Under the pieces are notes generated by a model. The model had not been told where the DNA came from, did no database searches, and saw only the letters and a list, made by a program, of their open reading frames with translations. Position numbers and translations under genes: made by a program. A stretch of 64,000 nucleotides of DNA. Source: an uncultured bacterium (GTDB lineage: Bacteria; Armatimonadota; JACIXR01). Location: positions 1-64,000 of the forward strand of contig CALITO010000007.1 of NCBI GenBank assembly GCA_938041455.1, written 5' to 3'. Every line of letters starts with the position of its first letter. Within the stretch, counting starts at the first letter, position 1. Shown here piece after piece: positions 18,145 through 26,680 of this stretch.

Positions 18145-19539
18145 ATGTCTATAAGTAAATTGAGGAAAACTGTGCAAAAGAGGATAAAGGTAATAGGCTG
18201 GATAATGGCGGGGCTCTTCTTCCTTTCCATCCCAGCCTATTTCTCCTGGGGAGGCGGCGGACTCTTCGGGGGGAGAGGTGAGGAAGGGGATATAGCCAAA
18301 ATAGACGGGGTAAGGATAAGTAGGGCGACATTTGAGCTGATGATTTCCGACGCCGAGAGAAGGTATCCCTTCGCTACCAGTCCCGATTCCCGGATATTTC
18401 TCCGTTTGCAAGTTTTAAATGAAATCATTGAGGATGTAATCCTTTCCCAAGCCTTGAAACAAGAGAAGATAAAAGTTTCTGATAAAGATGTGGATAAATA
18501 TATTCAAGAGATTATAGAAAAGGAAGTTGAACGAGCTAAAGAGGAAGCCAAGGGGAAGACCGTGGATGAGAAGACATTGAGGGAAAACCTCAAAAGGGAA
18601 CTCGAGGAGCAGAAGGAAGCAGTAAAGCGGGAATTGATGGTGAAGAAACTAAGGGAGAAATTGGAGGCAAGGGTAATGGTAACGGAGGAGGACCTCAGGT
18701 CCTCCTACAAGGAGGTTCATCTAAGGGGGATAAAGGTAGCCAATGAAAAGGAGGCTCAGGAACTTTTGGAGAAGGCTAAGACGCAAGATTTCGCCACCTT
18801 AGTGGAGCAGTTCGCTACCTCCCCCAGCGAGAAGCAAAAAGGAGGCGATATGGGGTGGCTTCCCCTGGAGATACTTCCCCTCAATCTTCGGCAAAAGTTG
18901 GAGGGGATGAAGAAGGGGGATGTAGCAATCGCCCAGTTGGGCGGCTCCTATTTCCTCATCAAACTCGAGGAAGAGCGACTTAACCTGCCAAAGGACTACG
19001 AGAAGAAAAAGGCGGAGCTCCTCAAATCCTACGAGGAGCGAGAAAAGCAAAGAGCACTGAGAGATTACTTAGATGATCTTAGAAACAAGGTGGAAATTAA
19101 AATATATGACCCCTTGATAAAAACCGCCGAGGCTTTCCAAAGGGAGGATTGGAAGAAGGCGCAGGAATATATCACCGAAGGATTGAAGGTCAACCAAAAC
19201 GACCCCGTTCTTCTTTATCTCGCGGGGTTAATATATGAGAAGTTGGGAAAGGAAGAAGAGGCGATGAAGGCTTATCAAAGAGTAGCTTTAGAGACATATA
19301 TGGGACAGGCTTACTATAGATGGGGGCTCCTCTTGGAGAAGAAAGGGAAGAAAAGGGAAGCGATAGACGCTTATAAGAAAGCGGCGCAATACGGGGGGCA
19401 GGATATACTTCTTTACAGTTCTCTTAAAGAAAAGTTCTCCTCTTATGGGCTTTCCAAAGAAGCGAAGGAGGCAGAGGAGAGGATAGAGCGTATCTCCCTT
19501 TCTCAAAGGACGATTTTAGGAGGTGGCAATGCTCCCTAA
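18145..19539 (+). CDS. SurA/PpiC-like membrane-anchored peptidyl-prolyl isomerase with C-terminal TPRs
   Basis: 464 residues with one N-terminal membrane helix (about 17-35), a SurA_N-like helical chaperone region (about 50-185), a parvulin domain (about 190-280; the KGGDMGWLP block is diagnostic), and TPR-type repeats (about 330-440, DPVLLYLAGLIYEKLGKEEEAMKAY). It should face outside the cytoplasm and assist folding of exported proteins. AGGAGG precedes ATG 18145 at good spacing. The 3' end overlaps the next gene by 11 bases. The parvulin-TPR combination is uncommon but not unknown. Confidence 0.85.
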   Translation: MSISKLRKTVQKRIKVIGWIMAGLFFLSIPAYFSWGGGGLFGGRGEEGDIAKIDGVRISRATFELMISDAERRYPFATSPDSRIFLRLQVLNEIIEDVILSQALKQEKIKVSDKDVDKYIQEIIEKEVERAKEEAKGKTVDEKTLRENLKRELEEQKEAVKRELMVKKLREKLEARVMVTEEDLRSSYKEVHLRGIKVANEKEAQELLEKAKTQDFATLVEQFATSPSEKQKGGDMGWLPLEILPLNLRQKLEGMKKGDVAIAQLGGSYFLIKLEEERLNLPKDYEKKKAELLKSYEEREKQRALRDYLDDLRNKVEIKIYDPLIKTAEAFQREDWKKAQEYITEGLKVNQNDPVLLYLAGLIYEKLGKEEEAMKAYQRVALETYMGQAYYRWGLLLEKKGKKREAIDAYKKAAQYGGQDILLYSSLKEKFSSYGLSKEAKEAEERIERISLSQRTILGGGNAP

Positions 19540-21052
19540 GAAGTTATCCACATTGAGGGAAGAAACGATAACCGACAATATGGAGGAACTACTCGCCGTC
19601 CTTCCTCCCGACATAAGGGAGTGGCTTCAGGGTTTCTCCAATTTGGAGGACCTCCTCGAAGTTATATTGGACTATGGGAGGGAAGTGGAGGCTCGCTTTC
19701 CCGATATGAGCATTATCTGGAAGGAGCGGAGGAAGGTATCAAGGGAGGACATAGAGTGGGTGGTCTCAAGGATAGGAGCTTTCGGTAAGGATAACCGAGC
19801 GGGGATAAACGGCACCCTTCACAGGATTTCCGCCATTAGAAATAGGGACGGGGAGATAACAGGGCTTACAGTGAGGGTGGGGAGAGCGGTATATGGCACA
19901 TTAGACATAATAAGGGATGTGATAGAGACGGGGAAGAATATCCTTCTTTTAGGGCGTCCTGGGGTGGGCAAAACGACGAAGTTGAGGGAGGTGGCGAGGG
20001 TCCTCTCAGACGAACTTCATAAGAGGGTCATCGTGGTTGATACTTCAAACGAGATAGCGGGAGACGGCGACATTCCCCACCCTGCTATTGGTAGTGCACG
20101 CCGAATGCAGGTCCCCTCCCCAGAACTTCAGCACGCAGTTATGATAGAGGCTGTGGAGAACCATATGCCGGAGGTGATAGTTATAGATGAAATAGGGACG
20201 GAGCAGGAAGCCTATGCTGCTCGCACCATAGCGGAGAGGGGCGTCCAATTGATTGCCACCGCCCATGGCAATACTCTCGAGAACCTCCTTCTTAACCCCA
20301 CTCTCTCCGACCTCGTTGGGGGGGTGCAGGTGGTAACCCTAAGCGATGAGGAGGCAAAGCGGAGAGGCACCCAGAAGACGATAATGGAGCGCAAGGCTCC
20401 CCCCACATTTGACATAGTTATTGAGATAATGGATATGGACAGGCTCGCCATTCATCACGATGTAGCAAAGACTGTGGATATGATGCTGAAAGGCGTTCCC
20501 CCTCAGCCCGAGATCAGAATGAGGAACCCCGAGGGGAAGATAGAAGTCCTACAAGCTCCCCGCTTAAAGGAGGAAGAGATTGCCCCTTCACCTGCCGGTC
20601 CCACCCGCCCAAAGAGAATATTCCCTTATGGGGTAAGCAGGAACAAACTGGAAAAGGCTTTGAGGGACCTCCATCTTCCCGCCCATATTACTAAGAACAT
20701 AAGGGAAGCAGATGTGGTGCTCTCCTTGAGCGCTCATCAGAGGAAGGGAAGGCTCGGCGAGGCGGATAAACTGGGCCTGCCCGTTTATACATTGAAATCG
20801 AACACCTATTCCCAAATAGCCAGCAAACTCAAGGAAATCTTCCAAGCAGACGAGTTAGCAGCAGAAGAAAAAGCAATCCGGGAAACAGAGCAAGCTATAG
20901 CCCATGTGCTCGCCACAGGTGAGGCAGTGGAACTCTCCCCTCAGAACGCCTATATCCGCCATCTCCAACATCAACTCGCCCAAGCCTACGGTCTCCACTC
21001 CGAGAGCAGCGGAGTTGAACCTTATAGAAGAGTGAGAATTTGGAAAGAATAG
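19529..21052 (+). CDS. SpoIIIAA-like AAA ATPase with C-terminal R3H-type region
   Basis: 507 residues. The central ATPase has Walker A LLLGRPGVGKTTKL and Walker B VIVIDEIGTEQEA and resembles SpoIIIAA and the plastid/cyanobacterial Ycf45 family. The C-terminal part (LPPQNAYIRHLQHQLAQAYGLHSESSG-like; exact local motif AYIRHLQHQLAQAY then RRVRIWKE) fits an R3H nucleic-acid-binding domain. It likely couples ATP hydrolysis to nucleic-acid binding in the cytoplasm; sporulation is not implied because the family is also in non-sporulating bacteria. ATG 19529 lies three codons after AGGAGGT; the track start GTG 19523 sits within that ribosome-binding site. It is followed by the tRNA promoter. Confidence 0.85.
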   Translation: MLPKKLSTLREETITDNMEELLAVLPPDIREWLQGFSNLEDLLEVILDYGREVEARFPDMSIIWKERRKVSREDIEWVVSRIGAFGKDNRAGINGTLHRISAIRNRDGEITGLTVRVGRAVYGTLDIIRDVIETGKNILLLGRPGVGKTTKLREVARVLSDELHKRVIVVDTSNEIAGDGDIPHPAIGSARRMQVPSPELQHAVMIEAVENHMPEVIVIDEIGTEQEAYAARTIAERGVQLIATAHGNTLENLLLNPTLSDLVGGVQVVTLSDEEAKRRGTQKTIMERKAPPTFDIVIEIMDMDRLAIHHDVAKTVDMMLKGVPPQPEIRMRNPEGKIEVLQAPRLKEEEIAPSPAGPTRPKRIFPYGVSRNKLEKALRDLHLPAHITKNIREADVVLSLSAHQRKGRLGEADKLGLPVYTLKSNTYSQIASKLKEIFQADELAAEEKAIRETEQAIAHVLATGEAVELSPQNAYIRHLQHQLAQAYGLHSESSGVEPYRRVRIWKE

Positions 21053-21063
21053 AAATTTCTCCC

Positions 21064-21091
21064 TTGACTTTATTTTCTTTTGTTCTATAAT
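21064..21091 (+). promoter_or_regulatory. Promoter of tRNA-Ala
   Basis: TTGACT at 21064-21069 and TATAAT at 21086-21091 with 16 bases between. Transcription would start about six bases before the mature tRNA 5' end. Confidence 0.75.
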
Positions 21092-21103
21092 TATTTAACT
21101 GGT

Positions 21104-21178
21104 GGGGCTGTAGCTCAGGGGGAGAGCGTTTCCTTGGCATGGAAAAGGTCGTGGGTTCAAGTCCCACCAGCTCCACCA
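21104..21178 (+). tRNA. tRNA-Ala (anticodon GGC)
   Basis: The 75 bases fold as a full cloverleaf. The acceptor stem is GGGGCTG with CAGCTCC (one G-U pair), the D arm GCTC/GAGC, the anticodon arm TTTCC-TTGGCAT-GGAAA with anticodon GGC, and the T arm GTGGG-TTCAAGT-CCCAC. The discriminator is A and the CCA end is encoded. It reads GCC and GCU alanine codons. A consensus promoter precedes it and no terminator separates it from the NTPase gene 11 bases downstream. Confidence 0.97.
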
Positions 21179-21189
21179 TTTTTATCAAA

Positions 21190-21711
21190 ATGAAGAAGAA
21201 AAACATAATGATATCCGGTATGCCCGGTGTGGGTAAAACTTCTCTCCTTAAAGCGGTTCTTTCCCAGTTATCCTTATCGGCGGGAGGGTTTATAAGTGAG
21301 GAACTGCGAGAAAAGGGGGAAAGAGTTGGCTTCTCTCTTAAAACTCTGGATGGGGAAAAAGGTATCCTCGCCCATAAAGGTAGGCCCACACCCCACCGCT
21401 TCGGCAAATACTATATTAATATAGATGACCTTGAAAAAATTGCCGTGAAGTCAATAGAAGAAGCTATAGAGAGCAAGGAAATCATAGTGATAGACGAGAT
21501 AGGCAAAATGGAGCTTGTTTCCCCTCTCTTTCGTCAGGCAACTTTGAGGGCATTGGATAGTCCAAAACCCCTTTTAGCCACCCTCCATCGTGCGGATGAG
21601 CCCTTCCTCAACTCCATAAGGCAAAGGGCAGACACAATAGTCTTTTGGCTAACTCCCCATAATAGAGAAGAAATCCTCGAGGAAATCCTCTCCCTGCTCA
21701 CCGAGAGATGA
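21190..21711 (+). CDS. THEP1-like nucleoside-triphosphatase
   Basis: 173-residue P-loop NTPase of the archaeal/thermophile THEP1 (NTPase_1) family, which hydrolyses NTPs broadly and has an uncertain cellular role. Walker A is SGMPGVGKTSLL and Walker B is IIVIDEIGKME, the latter diagnostic of the family. The track ORF begins at 21139, but that ATG lies inside tRNA-Ala, so ATG 21190 is the true start. There is no clear ribosome-binding site; the gene may be expressed from the tRNA transcript. It overlaps the next gene by four bases (ATGA). Confidence 0.88.
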   Translation: MKKKNIMISGMPGVGKTSLLKAVLSQLSLSAGGFISEELREKGERVGFSLKTLDGEKGILAHKGRPTPHRFGKYYINIDDLEKIAVKSIEEAIESKEIIVIDEIGKMELVSPLFRQATLRALDSPKPLLATLHRADEPFLNSIRQRADTIVFWLTPHNREEILEEILSLLTER

Positions 21712-22289
21712 TAATTCCACTCCCCTTGCTCCTTTTTCTTCTCTCCCTACCCTCTCTTCCCCAAAAACCTCCTCCCGACCTCGTCATAGTAGCATCTCTT
21801 CTCCCCGAGGGGGAGGATGTGGGCATCGCCTTCTCCCATACCATTCCCAGGGAAAAGGTGGAAAGCTATATCCGAAACCTCGCCAAGCTGGGTAACAGGG
21901 AAGTTAAAAACCTCACCATAAGGGAAGAGGAGGGCAAGACAAGCGCCCATTTTCTCCTTATAGGGGGGAAGCGATGGGGAGATGATAAGCCCTATGTTCA
22001 ACTATTCATCAACGCTTTCTCGGATATAGACTCTCTTTTCCTGGTGCTTTTCCCCTCTCGGCAAATAGGGAGCACCCTCCCCTTGCATTTTGAGAACGAA
22101 GATATTATCATAAAGAATTTAGGAGTGAAAAGTTTCAATTATGAGATAAGACATAAAAGGAAGATGGCATCACCCACCTCCCTTTACTCCAGTTGGGAGA
22201 AGTGGCGTTTCTCCCTTATCCCCCTTGCGTTTGTCCTATCCCTAATATTTGTCATCTTCTTACGGGAAAGGAGGAAAGGCAGAAAATGA
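21708..22289 (+). CDS. Small membrane-bound exported protein of unknown function
   Basis: 193 residues. A hydrophobic N-terminus (PLPLLLFLLSLPSLP) looks like a signal peptide, about 140 residues should lie outside the cytoplasm, and a C-terminal membrane helix (about 165-186, LIPLAFVLSLIFVIFL) is followed by a short basic tail. I recognise no family. Its start and stop overlap both neighbours by four bases (ATGA), so it is translationally tied to the NTPase and to the first pilT; a link to the type IV pilus is possible from position alone. Confidence 0.65.
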   Translation: MIIPLPLLLFLLSLPSLPQKPPPDLVIVASLLPEGEDVGIAFSHTIPREKVESYIRNLAKLGNREVKNLTIREEEGKTSAHFLLIGGKRWGDDKPYVQLFINAFSDIDSLFLVLFPSRQIGSTLPLHFENEDIIIKNLGVKSFNYEIRHKRKMASPTSLYSSWEKWRFSLIPLAFVLSLIFVIFLRERRKGRK

Positions 22290-23356
22290 CAACTATTAGA
22301 GCGTTTGACATTTTAGGGCTTGGGGTGGAAAGGAAGGCATCGGATATCTATATAAAAGAAGGAACTCCTCCCGCCCTTCGCGTCACGGGCACGGTTCAAT
22401 TCCTGGAGAACGCCCCCGTTTTAACCTCGGAGGACACAGCTCGCTTCGCCCGAGAGATTATGAGCGATGAGCAATGGGAGGAGTTGAATCGGGCCCACGA
22501 GATAGACATGGCTTTCACCTGGGAGGGGAAGGCAAGGTTCAGGGTGAACGGCTACTTCCAAAGGGGAAGCATTGGATTGGTTATTCGTGTCATCCCTTTG
22601 AAGGTGCCCTCTATTGAGGAGCTTATGTTGCCCCCCGTTCTAAAGGACATCGCCCTCACTCGTCAGGGGCTTGTTTTGGTAACGGGACCTACAGGATGTG
22701 GTAAATCCACAACACTTGCTGCGATGATAGATTATATCAATCAGACGAGACCCTGTGCCATCGTGACAATTGAGGAACCGATAGAGTATGTGTATGAGGA
22801 TAAGAAGGCGGTGATAAGCCAGAGGGAGGTGGGGATAGATACTGCTTCCTTTCAGGAAGCCTTGCGTCGTGTCGTTCGCCAGAACCCCGATGTGATACTC
22901 ATCGGTGAGATGAGAGACATAGAATCGTTCAATGTTGCCCTCACCGCCTCCGAGACCGGACACCTCGTCTTCTCAACCGTTCACACCGCCTCCGCTGTGG
23001 AGACACTTGATAGGGTAGTTAATATGTTTCCTCCACCGGATAAACCTCAGATATCAATGCGCCTGGCTGGCTCCTTGAGGGCAATTTTATCCCAAAAGCT
23101 CATTCCCACAGTTGATAAATCCCGCCTCGTTCCCGCCGTGGAGGTGTTGATCTGCACACCCACCGTATCAAAATACATAGAGGAGAGCAGATTCGGACAC
23201 ATCTACGAACTTATGAGCGAGGGGGGCTTTTGGGGAATGCAGACGATGAATCAAGCTCTTTACAAGCTCTACAAAGAGGGATATATTAGTGAGGAAGAAG
23301 CTCTCGCAAATGCGGGGGTCCTTTCCGAGATGCGACAAATCATCAGAAGAGGCTAA
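22286..23356 (+). CDS. pilT: PilT-family twitching motility ATPase, divergent copy
   Basis: 356-residue secretion-type ATPase that powers pilus retraction from the cytoplasmic side of the membrane. It has the N-terminal PAS-like domain (KASDIYIKEGTPP), Walker A GPTGCGKSTT, Asp box IEEPIEY, Walker B DVILIGEMRD and His box TGHLVFSTVHT. The C-terminal AIRNLIRE-type retraction motif is poorly kept (TVSKYIEESR), unlike the next two copies, so this may be a PilU-like accessory motor. ATG 22286 is chosen because it overlaps the upstream stop (ATGA) and begins at the conserved domain. Confidence 0.9.
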   Translation: MTTIRAFDILGLGVERKASDIYIKEGTPPALRVTGTVQFLENAPVLTSEDTARFAREIMSDEQWEELNRAHEIDMAFTWEGKARFRVNGYFQRGSIGLVIRVIPLKVPSIEELMLPPVLKDIALTRQGLVLVTGPTGCGKSTTLAAMIDYINQTRPCAIVTIEEPIEYVYEDKKAVISQREVGIDTASFQEALRRVVRQNPDVILIGEMRDIESFNVALTASETGHLVFSTVHTASAVETLDRVVNMFPPPDKPQISMRLAGSLRAILSQKLIPTVDKSRLVPAVEVLICTPTVSKYIEESRFGHIYELMSEGGFWGMQTMNQALYKLYKEGYISEEEALANAGVLSEMRQIIRRG

Positions 23357-23374
23357 AAAGGAGGTGCCATAGTT

Positions 23375-24460
23375 TTGGCTTATCCCTATTCCTTGGACGA
23401 TTTATTGAAGATGACGGCGGAGAGGGACGCTTCCGACCTTCACTTGAAGGTGGGACGCCCACCCATCATCCGGGTCTACGGCGACTTGCTTGAAACGAAT
23501 CTCCCCCCTTTGGGTCCCGAGGATGCAGAGGACCTCATCTATTCCATTCTCTCCCCCGAGCAAAGAAAGCGATTTGAGAGCCAATGGGAACTCGACCTCT
23601 CCTATCATGTCCCGGGATTGGCAAGGTTTAGGATTAATGTATATCGGCAAAGGGGCTACATCGCCGCCGCTCTACGGTTAATTCCCTTCCACATCAAGAC
23701 AATAGACGAGCTCCTTCTCCCCCAGGTTCTCAAGCAGATAGCGATGCGACCTCGTGGTCTTGTCCTCGTTACAGGACCCACAGGTTGTGGTAAATCCACA
23801 ACCCTCGCCGCTATGCTCCAGCATATTAATTTGAATAAGCGCGCCCATATAATAACCATAGAAGAACCAATAGAATTCCTTTTCCAGGACAGGTTCAGTT
23901 TCTTTGAGCAGAGGGAAGTGGGGCAGGATACTAAATCCTATGCCCACGCTCTCCGTCATATCCTCCGTCAGAACCCTGACATCATCCTCGTGGGCGAGAT
24001 GAGAGACCTTGAGACTATAAGCCTCGCCATAAGAGCAGCTGAGACGGGACATCTCGTCCTTTCCACACTCCACACAATTGATACTCCCCAAACGGTGGAC
24101 AGGATAATAGATGTATTTCCCCCTGAACAGCAGGAGCAAATAAGGACCCAGCTCTCTATGACCCTCGTAGCCTGCATCTCCCAATCCCTTCTCCCCCGTG
24201 CTGATAGGCCGGGAAGGATAGCGGCGGTTGAGGTGCTCATCGCTATTCCTTCCATCCGGGCTCTGATAAGGGAGGGGAAAACCCATCAAATATACTCTTT
24301 GCTTCAAACGGGAACGGAATATGGTATGTTCTCAATGGATATGCATCTTTTGGAACTTTACAAGGCTGGACTTGTGACCTATGAGGCGGCCTATGCGAGG
24401 GCGCAGAACCCGGCTGAGTTTGAGCAAAGGGCGAGGGCGCTTCGCCCCGCAAGAGCATAG
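23375..24460 (+). CDS. pilT: PilT-family twitching motility ATPase, second copy
   Basis: 361 residues with all PilT landmarks: RDASDLHLKVGRPP, Walker A GPTGCGKSTT, Asp box IEEPIEF, Walker B DIILVGEMRD, His box TGHLVLSTLHT, and SIRALIREGK close to the AIRNLIRE retraction motif. The start is TTG 23375 after GGAGGT. Eighteen bases separate it from the first copy and 28 from the third, so all three should be cotranscribed. It lacks the N-terminal extension of PilB, so it is a retraction, not an extension, ATPase. Confidence 0.92.
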   Translation: MAYPYSLDDLLKMTAERDASDLHLKVGRPPIIRVYGDLLETNLPPLGPEDAEDLIYSILSPEQRKRFESQWELDLSYHVPGLARFRINVYRQRGYIAAALRLIPFHIKTIDELLLPQVLKQIAMRPRGLVLVTGPTGCGKSTTLAAMLQHINLNKRAHIITIEEPIEFLFQDRFSFFEQREVGQDTKSYAHALRHILRQNPDIILVGEMRDLETISLAIRAAETGHLVLSTLHTIDTPQTVDRIIDVFPPEQQEQIRTQLSMTLVACISQSLLPRADRPGRIAAVEVLIAIPSIRALIREGKTHQIYSLLQTGTEYGMFSMDMHLLELYKAGLVTYEAAYARAQNPAEFEQRARALRPARA

Positions 24461-24488
24461 AATATAAACAGAGGGAGGTAATGGAGCT

Positions 24489-25556
24489 ATGAGAGCATTG
24501 GATAGAATGCACAACCTTCTCCAGCAGGTAAAGGAGCGAGATGCTTCCGACCTCATATTGAAAGCGGATACCCCTCCCATCTTCCGCATCTATGGTGACC
24601 TTGTGACCAACGAGGAAGCCCCTCTATCACCTGAAGAGGTGAGGGAGCTCGCCTTCTCCATCCTCACTGAGGAACAGAGGCGAAGGTTTGAGGACGAATG
24701 GGAACTTGACCTCGCCTATGAGGCACCGGGCATCGCGCGCTTCCGCGTCAACCTCTTCATCCAGAGGGGAAATGTTGGTATTGCCTTCCGCCTCATCCCT
24801 TACCGCATTATGTCTATGGAGGAGATAGGCATCCCCGAGGTGGTGAGGAGCTTTTGCGAGCGTCCCAGAGGAATAGTAATTGTCACGGGACCCGCCGGCT
24901 CAGGCAAATCCACTACCCTCGCCGCTATGATAGACTATATAAACAGCAATTTCCCTCTCCACATCGTTACAGTTGAGGACCCCATAGAATTTCTCCACGA
25001 GGACAAGAAGGGATTAATCACCCAGAGGGAAGTGGGCACCGACACCCTCTCCTTCCCTAACGCCCTCAAGTATGTCCTCCGTCAGGACCCCGATGTGATA
25101 ATGGTGGGTGAGATGAGAGACCTCGAGACAATAGCCCTCTCCTTAATAGCGGCGGAGACGGGACACCTCGTATTCTCCACCCTCCATACTCCCGACGCAG
25201 TGCAGACAGTGGACAGGGTGATAGATATATTCCCACCTTCCCAGCAACCCCAGATAAGAACCCAGCTTGCTTCCAACCTTATCGGGGTCATCTGCCAGAC
25301 GCTTGTGAAGCGGGCGGATGGTAGAGGAAGGGTCGCTGCCTTTGAAGTGCTGGTGGGCACCCCTGGTGTGAGGGGACTTATAAGGGACCAGAAGAACTAC
25401 CAAATAAACTCGCTCCTCCAAACGGGGATGAAGCAGGGGATGATGACCCTTGACCAGCATTTAGCTCAACTTGTGAAGAGGGGAATAATAACGAAGGAGG
25501 AGGCACTGAGCAGGGTTAAGGAGCCGAAGGAATTTGAGGCGATGATAAAGGGTTAA
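24489..25556 (+). CDS. pilT: PilT-family twitching motility ATPase, third copy
   Basis: 355 residues, PilT type: RDASDLILKADTPP, Walker A GPAGSGKSTT, Asp box VEDPIEF, Walker B DVIMVGEMRD, His box TGHLVFSTLHT and VRGLIRDQK at the AIRNLIRE position. It is more like the second copy than the first. The ribosome-binding site GGGAGGT is followed by a four-codon mini-frame (ATG 24481) overlapping the real ATG 24489. It is the last gene before a strong hairpin terminator. Extension ATPase PilB and core PilM-Q genes are not in the window. Confidence 0.92.
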   Translation: MRALDRMHNLLQQVKERDASDLILKADTPPIFRIYGDLVTNEEAPLSPEEVRELAFSILTEEQRRRFEDEWELDLAYEAPGIARFRVNLFIQRGNVGIAFRLIPYRIMSMEEIGIPEVVRSFCERPRGIVIVTGPAGSGKSTTLAAMIDYINSNFPLHIVTVEDPIEFLHEDKKGLITQREVGTDTLSFPNALKYVLRQDPDVIMVGEMRDLETIALSLIAAETGHLVFSTLHTPDAVQTVDRVIDIFPPSQQPQIRTQLASNLIGVICQTLVKRADGRGRVAAFEVLVGTPGVRGLIRDQKNYQINSLLQTGMKQGMMTLDQHLAQLVKRGIITKEEALSRVKEPKEFEAMIKG

Positions 25557-25562
25557 GGATAT

Positions 25563-25589
25563 GGGGCGAGCCCCTTTGGGGCTCGCCCC
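25563..25589. terminator. Hairpin terminator after the pilT genes
   Basis: A perfect 12-base-pair stem, GGGGCGAGCCCC with GGGGCTCGCCCC, around a three-base loop. It lies between convergent genes (pilT and the PP-loop gene) and can serve both strands. The U-tract is weak. Confidence 0.75.
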
Positions 25590-25592
25590 CCC

Positions 25593-26564
25593 TTAAATCA
25601 TCAATCTCCTCACCATTTCTTCACTTGCCTTGTTCACCTCTATGAACCTCTCCCCACCGTTCCTTACCTTCACCCTCAATCTCTCACCTTCCCCTAAATC
25701 GGAATATCTCGCCACAATCCTTCCCCCAAGTTCTATATCCTCCCCCTTTGTTTCTCCTCTCAAGAGGGCATTGGGTCCCTTATGGCTATAGGCAATGAGA
25801 AAAACATCCCCTTCTTTAAGCAACGCGCTTAACTTTTCGTTTTCGCTTTTATTTCTACCAACAACAAGCCTCACGCCCTCCCGCAGACGAAAGTGCCTAC
25901 CCAGTTTCAATAATTCCACATTCTCCCTTTTCAGTTCCTCGTTATTTATCAAATCGCGGAGGCGCCTGGCAAACTGGGGGTCGGTGAGGAGACATCCTCC
26001 CGCAGGGGTGGGATAATCCCTTATCCCCCACTTCTCTGCCAACTCCATCTGCCTCTTCCTGCTCCTTCCCCTTATATCCAACATCTTTTCCCTATCAACC
26101 CATCCCTCCTTTTCGGGGATGGTAGGAGGGAGAAGTTTAGCAGAAAGGGGGCGAAGGAGGAGACCTTCTAATCCGCTCTCCCTCTCCACTATTCGGAGAG
26201 CCCCTTTGTTCTGGGACATAGGACGCTCCTCAAGGACCTCCCCTGTGGCGATGAAGCTCGCACCCACATCCGCCATAACTTCCTTCGCCTTCCTTAACAT
26301 AAGGATGTGGCAGTCAACGCAGGGATTCATCTGGGAGCCAAAGCCATGAGGGGGGGATTTGAGAAGTTGGAGGATTTCCTCCGTTATGTCCACTTCAAGA
26401 AGCGGAACTTCCCATTCCCTGGCGATTTTCACTGCCCAGGGCGAGCGGAAGAAGGGACTCACAAAGTGGACGCCCATAACCTCCACTCCCTGCTCCATCA
26501 ACAGGCGCAGGGCAAGAGCGCTATCCAATCCACCAGAAAGAAGAACAAGTGCCTTCTTTCTCAT
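25593..26564 (-). CDS. PP-loop ATPase (ThiI/MnmA-like) with C-terminal DUF814-type domain
   Basis: 323 residues. The N-terminal adenylation site LLSGGLDSALAL is the PP-loop of tRNA thiouridylases and related enzymes, and MNPCVDCH is a CxxC typical of the MnmA/ThiI/TtuA neighbourhood. The C-terminal part (LGRHFRLREGVRLVVGRNKSEN) resembles the NFACT-R/DUF814 RNA-binding domain found in a ThiI-like family. A tRNA-modification role, probably thiolation, is likely. It starts at ATG 26564 with a promoter so close that the mRNA would be leaderless, and it lies divergent from the Mrr_N-like gene. Confidence 0.78.
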   Translation of the reverse strand: MRKKALVLLSGGLDSALALRLLMEQGVEVMGVHFVSPFFRSPWAVKIAREWEVPLLEVDITEEILQLLKSPPHGFGSQMNPCVDCHILMLRKAKEVMADVGASFIATGEVLEERPMSQNKGALRIVERESGLEGLLLRPLSAKLLPPTIPEKEGWVDREKMLDIRGRSRKRQMELAEKWGIRDYPTPAGGCLLTDPQFARRLRDLINNEELKRENVELLKLGRHFRLREGVRLVVGRNKSENEKLSALLKEGDVFLIAYSHKGPNALLRGETKGEDIELGGRIVARYSDLGEGERLRVKVRNGGERFIEVNKASEEMVRRLMI

Positions 26565-26572
26565 TTTGTATA

Positions 26573-26601
26573 ATTTTACTCATAAAATGGGAAGAAGACA
26601 A
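26573..26601 (-). promoter_or_regulatory. Promoter of the PP-loop ATPase gene
   Basis: On the minus strand TTGTCT and TAAAAT are 17 bases apart, and only eight bases separate the -10 box from the ATG, so the transcript should start at or next to the initiation codon. Confidence 0.5.
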
Positions 26602-26620
26602 TTTGGAGGATGGACAAGAG

Positions 26621-26648
26621 TTGACAAATGTTATGAATGCTGTATAAA
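26621..26648 (+). promoter_or_regulatory. Promoter of the Mrr_N-like gene
   Basis: TTGACA at 26621-26626 and TATAAA at 26643-26648 are 16 bases apart. Unlike several neighbours this transcript would have a 25-base leader with a perfect AGGAGG-type site before ATG 26681. Confidence 0.65.
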
Positions 26649-26680
26649 ATAGGAGGAATACGGCAAAAGGAGGTTAGGAT

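Noticed and set aside
19529-21052. Sporulation stage III gene spoIIIAA
   Set aside because: The R3H-like end and lack of other spoIIIA genes fit the broader Ycf45-like ATPase family found outside spore formers.
21139-21189. ORF-track start for the NTPase at 21139
   Set aside because: This ATG lies within the anticodon arm of tRNA-Ala; the protein begins at ATG 21190.
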